From NCBI GenBank assembly GCA_036496385.1, contig DASXLD010000003.1, positions 1 through 64,000 of the forward strand: a DNA stretch of 64,000 bases, in the 5' to 3' direction. The notes below the pieces were generated by a model. That model was not told the DNA's origin and did not search any database. It saw only the letters and a program-made list of their open reading frames with translations. The stretch is from Schlegelella_A sp036496385. Its GTDB lineage: Bacteria; Pseudomonadota; Gammaproteobacteria; Burkholderiales; Burkholderiaceae_C. A program made the translations under genes and the position numbers. Positions 60,997 to 64,000 of the stretch are shown piece by piece. Positions within the stretch are counted from its first letter, which is position 1, and the number at the start of each line of letters is the position of its first letter.

Positions 60997-62862
60997 TTGA
61001 TTCAATTGCAAGTGCCGAGACACCGCTCGTGGATCCGTCTCCTTGGGGCCGCCATGCTGGCTTCGGCCGCGAGCGGAGCCCTCGCCGCGGACGCGCCGCG
61101 CATCAAGGTCGCGAGCATCGCGGACCTGCCGCGCTACAGCTACCCGATCCCCGGCCTGGCGTCGGAGTTCGTCGAGGCGAGCCCGGCCAGCTTCGATGCC
61201 TTTGCCGCCAAGGTCCGCGCCGACGTCGACACGCTGCTCTCCAAGTACGAGATCGACGATCGCTCGACGCTGCGCCGCATCGTGACCGCGAAGCTCCATC
61301 TGCAGGAGCTGGCGGGCGACGCTCGCGGCGGCCTGGAGACGGTCGCCACGCTGCGCGGCCTCGAGGACAAGCCGGCGAGCCGACTCACGAGCGGTCTCTC
61401 CGAGCAGGCGCGCCTGCAGGCGGCGCTGCAGTCGGGGGGCACCTCGGGCGCGCCGTATGCGCAGGCGTTTCGCAAGAACTTCGAGGCGCTGGTGATGCCG
61501 CTGCCGTGGCAGCAGGTGCAAGACAGCGTCAAGGCGTCGTACGCGTACGGACGCCTCACGAGTCGTGCGTCGTTGCTCGGCAACCTGCAATCCGAGATCG
61601 ATCCGGCCGTCGCCAAGTCGGGTGCGGTCGACCTCGACCAGGCATGGACGCTGCTCGCGACCCGCGTCACCCTGTCGCGGGCGCTGCCGCTGAACGTGCT
61701 CAGGACCGAGGTGTTGCACACGTACATCGCGAAGCACGACGCGCCGCTGCCGGACATCTGGGCGGCGCGCGAGGTGACGCTCACGGCGAGCGACAAGACA
61801 ACGCCGGTTCCGGTCGCGATCTGGGATTCGGGGATCGACGTCGCGCTCTTTCCCGACCAGCTCTTCACCGACCCGATGCCGACGGCGAGCGGCACGCACG
61901 GTCTCGCGTTCGACGCGGTGGGCAACCCGGAGGCGGAGTGGCTGTATCCGCTGAGCGCAGCGGAGCAGAAGGCGTACCCCGAGTTCCGCGGCCAGATCAA
62001 GGGCATCCTCGACTTGCAGAACGGCATCGATTCGCCCGAGGCGACCGAGGTGCAGAAGAAGTTCGCGACCTTCTCGCCGGAGCAGATGCACGACTGGTTC
62101 GAGATCGGCAAGCCCCTTCGGCACTACATCCACGGCACGCATTGCGCCGGCATCGCGGTGCGCGGCAATCCGGCCGCGCGCCTGGTCGTCGCCCGCTTCA
62201 ACGACGAGCTTCCGTACCTGCCGTTCGAGCCGACCGAGGACTGGGCGCGCAAGATGGGCGCTGCGTTTCGGCAGATGGGCGACTACTTCCGCAGCCGTCA
62301 CGTCCGCGTCGTCAATATGAGCTGGGGCGACGATCCGGCCGAGTTCGAGGACTGGCTCTCGAAGACGAGCAGCGTCGCCGATCCGGCCGAACGCAAGCGC
62401 CGCGCCGACGCGCTGTTCGCGATCTGGAAGACGGCGATCGAGGCGGCCATCCGGGCGGCGCCCGATACCCTGTTCGTCACCGCGGCCGGCAACAGCGACA
62501 GCAACGTCGCCTTCATCGAGGACGTGCCGGCGTCGCTCCGCTTGCCCAACCTGCTGACCGTCGGCGCGGTCAACCAGGCGGGCGAGGAGACCTCGTTCAC
62601 GAGCCACGGCGACGTCGTCGTCGTCCATGCGAACGGCTACCAGGTCGACAGCTTCGTTCCCGGTGGCGCGCGGCTGCGGCTGTCGGGCACCTCGATGGCG
62701 GCGCCCAACGTCGTCAATCTCGCTGCCAAGCTGTACGCGCTCGATCCGACGCTGACGCCGGCGCGCGCGATCGAGCTCATCCGCGCCGGCGCGACGACGT
62801 CGCCGGACGGCCGCCGCCATCTCATCGACGAAAGACGATCGGTCGCGCTCCTGAAGCAGTGA
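60997..62862 (+). CDS. Secreted S8 (subtilisin-like) serine peptidase
   Basis: A 621-residue protein. A signal peptide (LLGAAMLASAASGALAA) is followed by about 250 residues of helical prodomain-like sequence (VRADVDTLLSKYEIDD, LLATRVTLSRALP). The subtilase triad is Asp in PVAIWDSGID (near 277), His in HGTHCAGIAV (near 378) and Ser in SGTSMAAPNVV (near 565), with oxyanion-hole Asn in AAGNSDSN. The TTG at 60997 has GTGAGG just upstream and gives a good signal; a GTG at 60910 and an ATG at 61054 are alternatives. The long N-terminal region is unlike standard propeptides. Confidence 0.9.
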   Translation: MIQLQVPRHRSWIRLLGAAMLASAASGALAADAPRIKVASIADLPRYSYPIPGLASEFVEASPASFDAFAAKVRADVDTLLSKYEIDDRSTLRRIVTAKLHLQELAGDARGGLETVATLRGLEDKPASRLTSGLSEQARLQAALQSGGTSGAPYAQAFRKNFEALVMPLPWQQVQDSVKASYAYGRLTSRASLLGNLQSEIDPAVAKSGAVDLDQAWTLLATRVTLSRALPLNVLRTEVLHTYIAKHDAPLPDIWAAREVTLTASDKTTPVPVAIWDSGIDVALFPDQLFTDPMPTASGTHGLAFDAVGNPEAEWLYPLSAAEQKAYPEFRGQIKGILDLQNGIDSPEATEVQKKFATFSPEQMHDWFEIGKPLRHYIHGTHCAGIAVRGNPAARLVVARFNDELPYLPFEPTEDWARKMGAAFRQMGDYFRSRHVRVVNMSWGDDPAEFEDWLSKTSSVADPAERKRRADALFAIWKTAIEAAIRAAPDTLFVTAAGNSDSNVAFIEDVPASLRLPNLLTVGAVNQAGEETSFTSHGDVVVVHANGYQVDSFVPGGARLRLSGTSMAAPNVVNLAAKLYALDPTLTPARAIELIRAGATTSPDGRRHLIDERRSVALLKQ

Positions 62863-62895
62863 ACGAGTGAACAGCCCGCCGCGATCGCCCGCGGC

Positions 62896-64000
62896 TCAGG
62901 CGCGCGCGTCTTCCTTGACCGAGTAGAGGTGCCAGGAGTCGGGCACGCCCTTGAGGGCATGGACGCCGAAGTCCTCGAACTCGAGGCCGGAGCCGGCGAC
63001 GAGATCTTTCACCGTCTGCGACACCAGCACCTTGCCGGCCGGTGCCAGCCCGGCGACGCGGGCTCCGATATGCACGGCAAGCCCCGAGATCTTCTCGCCA
63101 CCGACGATGCACTCGCCGGTGTGCAAGCCCAGGCGGCTCGTGAGGCCGAGCGACTGCAGCGACTTGCGGACCTCGCAGGCGCAGCGAATGGCGCGCGCCG
63201 GGCCGTCGAAGGCGGCGTAGAAGCCGTCGCCGGCGGTATCGACCTCCTCGCCCCGGTAGATCGCGAGTTCGCGACGCACGGCGGCGTGGTGCGCGTCGCG
63301 CAGGTCGCGCCAGCGTGCATCGCCGAGCTTCGTGGCCAGTTCGGTGGAGCTGACGATGTCGCTGAACATCACGGTCTTGACGACGCGGTCGTCTTCCACC
63401 ACACCGCGGCCACCGGTCAGGAATTCCTGCACCAGGCCCGGGATCTCCGCGGGGCGGACGAGAAACGAGAGGTGGTCGTCGGAATCGAGCTCGATCAGCT
63501 TGGCGCCCGGAATGCGCGCGACCATGTAGCGTGAGCACTCCACCGACGCGGTCTTGTCGCGGCTCGGATGCAGCAGCAGCGTCGGCACCCGCACCACGGG
63601 CAGGACGTGGCGAACGTCGATGTCGTAGTTCATTCGCGTCAGCGCCACCGCCGTCGTCGGGCTGCCGCCTGCCCGCAGCAGCTTCGACCACCAGGCGCGG
63701 AAGCGCTCATCCTTGGCCAGGCTCGGCGCCCGCGCCTCGACCCCGACCGGCTCGCCCCAATGCTCGCTGATCTCCCGCAGCCAGGCGTCCTGCTGCTCGC
63801 GTGTCCTGCCGAACGGGTAGTCGGGTCCCCAGGCGATGCGCGCGAACGAACCCACGGTGACGAGGGCCTCGGTGCGCTCCGGGTACGTGACGGCGAACAG
63901 GATGCACATCGGGCCGCCCTCGGAGTAGCCCAGCAGTGCGGCGCGCCGCGAACCCACTGCGTCCATCACCGCGCGCACGTCGTCCATCCGTTCTTCGAGC
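62896..64000 (-). CDS. Alpha/beta hydrolase-adenylyl cyclase fusion, N-terminus beyond window
   Basis: The frame is open through the right edge, so the first part is missing. What is visible begins LEERMDDVRAVMDAVGSRRAALLGYSEGGPM, which carries the nucleophile elbow G-Y-S-E-G, then an Asp/His part (HPSRDKTASV, DSDDHLSF). From about visible residue 200 a class III cyclase follows: VMFSDIVSSTE, VDTAGDGFYAAFD (both metal aspartates kept), GLHTGECIVGG. Mycobacteria and Proteobacteria have the same fusion. It makes cAMP or cGMP in response to something sensed by the hydrolase; inference. Convergent with the subtilase gene. Confidence 0.9.
   Translation of the reverse strand, partial: LEERMDDVRAVMDAVGSRRAALLGYSEGGPMCILFAVTYPERTEALVTVGSFARIAWGPDYPFGRTREQQDAWLREISEHWGEPVGVEARAPSLAKDERFRAWWSKLLRAGGSPTTAVALTRMNYDIDVRHVLPVVRVPTLLLHPSRDKTASVECSRYMVARIPGAKLIELDSDDHLSFLVRPAEIPGLVQEFLTGGRGVVEDDRVVKTVMFSDIVSSTELATKLGDARWRDLRDAHHAAVRRELAIYRGEEVDTAGDGFYAAFDGPARAIRCACEVRKSLQSLGLTSRLGLHTGECIVGGEKISGLAVHIGARVAGLAPAGKVLVSQTVKDLVAGSGLEFEDFGVHALKGVPDSWHLYSVKEDARA

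Noticed and set aside
60451..62820. A 789-codon minus-strand frame opposite the secreted protein and the subtilase.
   Set aside because: Arg/Asp/Val-rich shadow; the subtilase catalytic motifs are all on the plus strand.
1..64000. CRISPR arrays, rRNA, tRNA and large insertion sequences.
   Set aside because: No regularly spaced repeats, no tRNA cloverleaf and no transposase motifs were found by eye. The only recombinase is the short integrase.

Overview
The window is a stretch of high-GC, densely coding chromosome, most consistent with a Betaproteobacterium of the order Burkholderiales. The pointers are a PEP-CTERM exported protein, a short tyrosine recombinase of a type common in that order, WxxGxW and DUF-type envelope proteins, and many ABC uptake systems. 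No rRNA, tRNA, CRISPR array or replication origin was seen. Taxonomic placement is inference from gene style only.

Layout. (a) 1-11290, minus strand: a colinear sulfatase locus. Read in transcription order it holds an SBF-family transporter, a polytopic membrane protein, four Cys-type sulfatases with an outer-membrane channel-like protein between the last two, and the start of a formylglycine-generating enzyme (the sulfatase maturase) running off the left edge. Junctions are tight or overlapping, so this is probably one sulfate-ester scavenging operon. (b) 11.3-16.9 kb: accessory-looking DNA with a palindrome, a short integrase, an AraC regulator divergent from a DUF6351 lipoprotein hydrolase, and a 5'-truncated SMP-30-like remnant. 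(c) 16.7-22.5 kb: an ECF sigma factor followed by two small LiaI/LiaF-like membrane proteins, DUF2726 and DUF4336 proteins, an MFS transporter, and a histone-deacetylase-like gene broken by one frameshift. (d) 22.5-34.1 kb: a secreted amidohydrolase, an MFS transporter, a zinc-ribbon membrane protein, two c-type cytochromes coupled to a beta-lactamase-fold hydrolase, a PEP-CTERM protein, a DUF6683 protein and a large cyclase/NTPase/TPR protein.

(e) 34.1-40.4 kb: a polar amino-acid ABC importer in an operon with a class IV aminotransferase whose PLP lysine appears to be arginine, next to ArsC, a GST and a P-loop sulfotransferase-like protein. (f) 40.5-51.7 kb: mostly exported and envelope proteins: a Tat-exported amidohydrolase, a beta-propeller lipoprotein, a DUF2652-SRPBCC protein, a HEAGH membrane protein, an SGNH hydrolase with a tandemly repeated GDS block, a prolyl-oligopeptidase-family peptidase, a WxxGxW protein and a DUF899 protein. 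(g) 51.9-58.8 kb, minus strand: a sugar/nucleoside-type (RbsABC-like) ABC importer operon led by an isochorismatase-like hydrolase and followed by a DJ-1/PfpI gene with a large in-frame deletion, an aspartoacylase/AstE-like deacylase and an acylphosphatase. (h) 58.9-64 kb: a TIR-TM-beta protein, a secreted protein with a calcium-loop-like motif, a subtilase, and an alpha/beta hydrolase-adenylyl cyclase fusion cut by the right edge.

Together the genes describe a metabolically versatile environmental heterotroph. It scavenges organic sulfates, imports amino acids and sugar- or nucleoside-like solutes, and exports many hydrolases. At least four genes in the window are degraded or internally rearranged (SMP-30-like, HDAC-like, DJ-1-like, and an NHL-type fragment), and one hydrolase carries an unusual in-frame tandem duplication at its active-site block.
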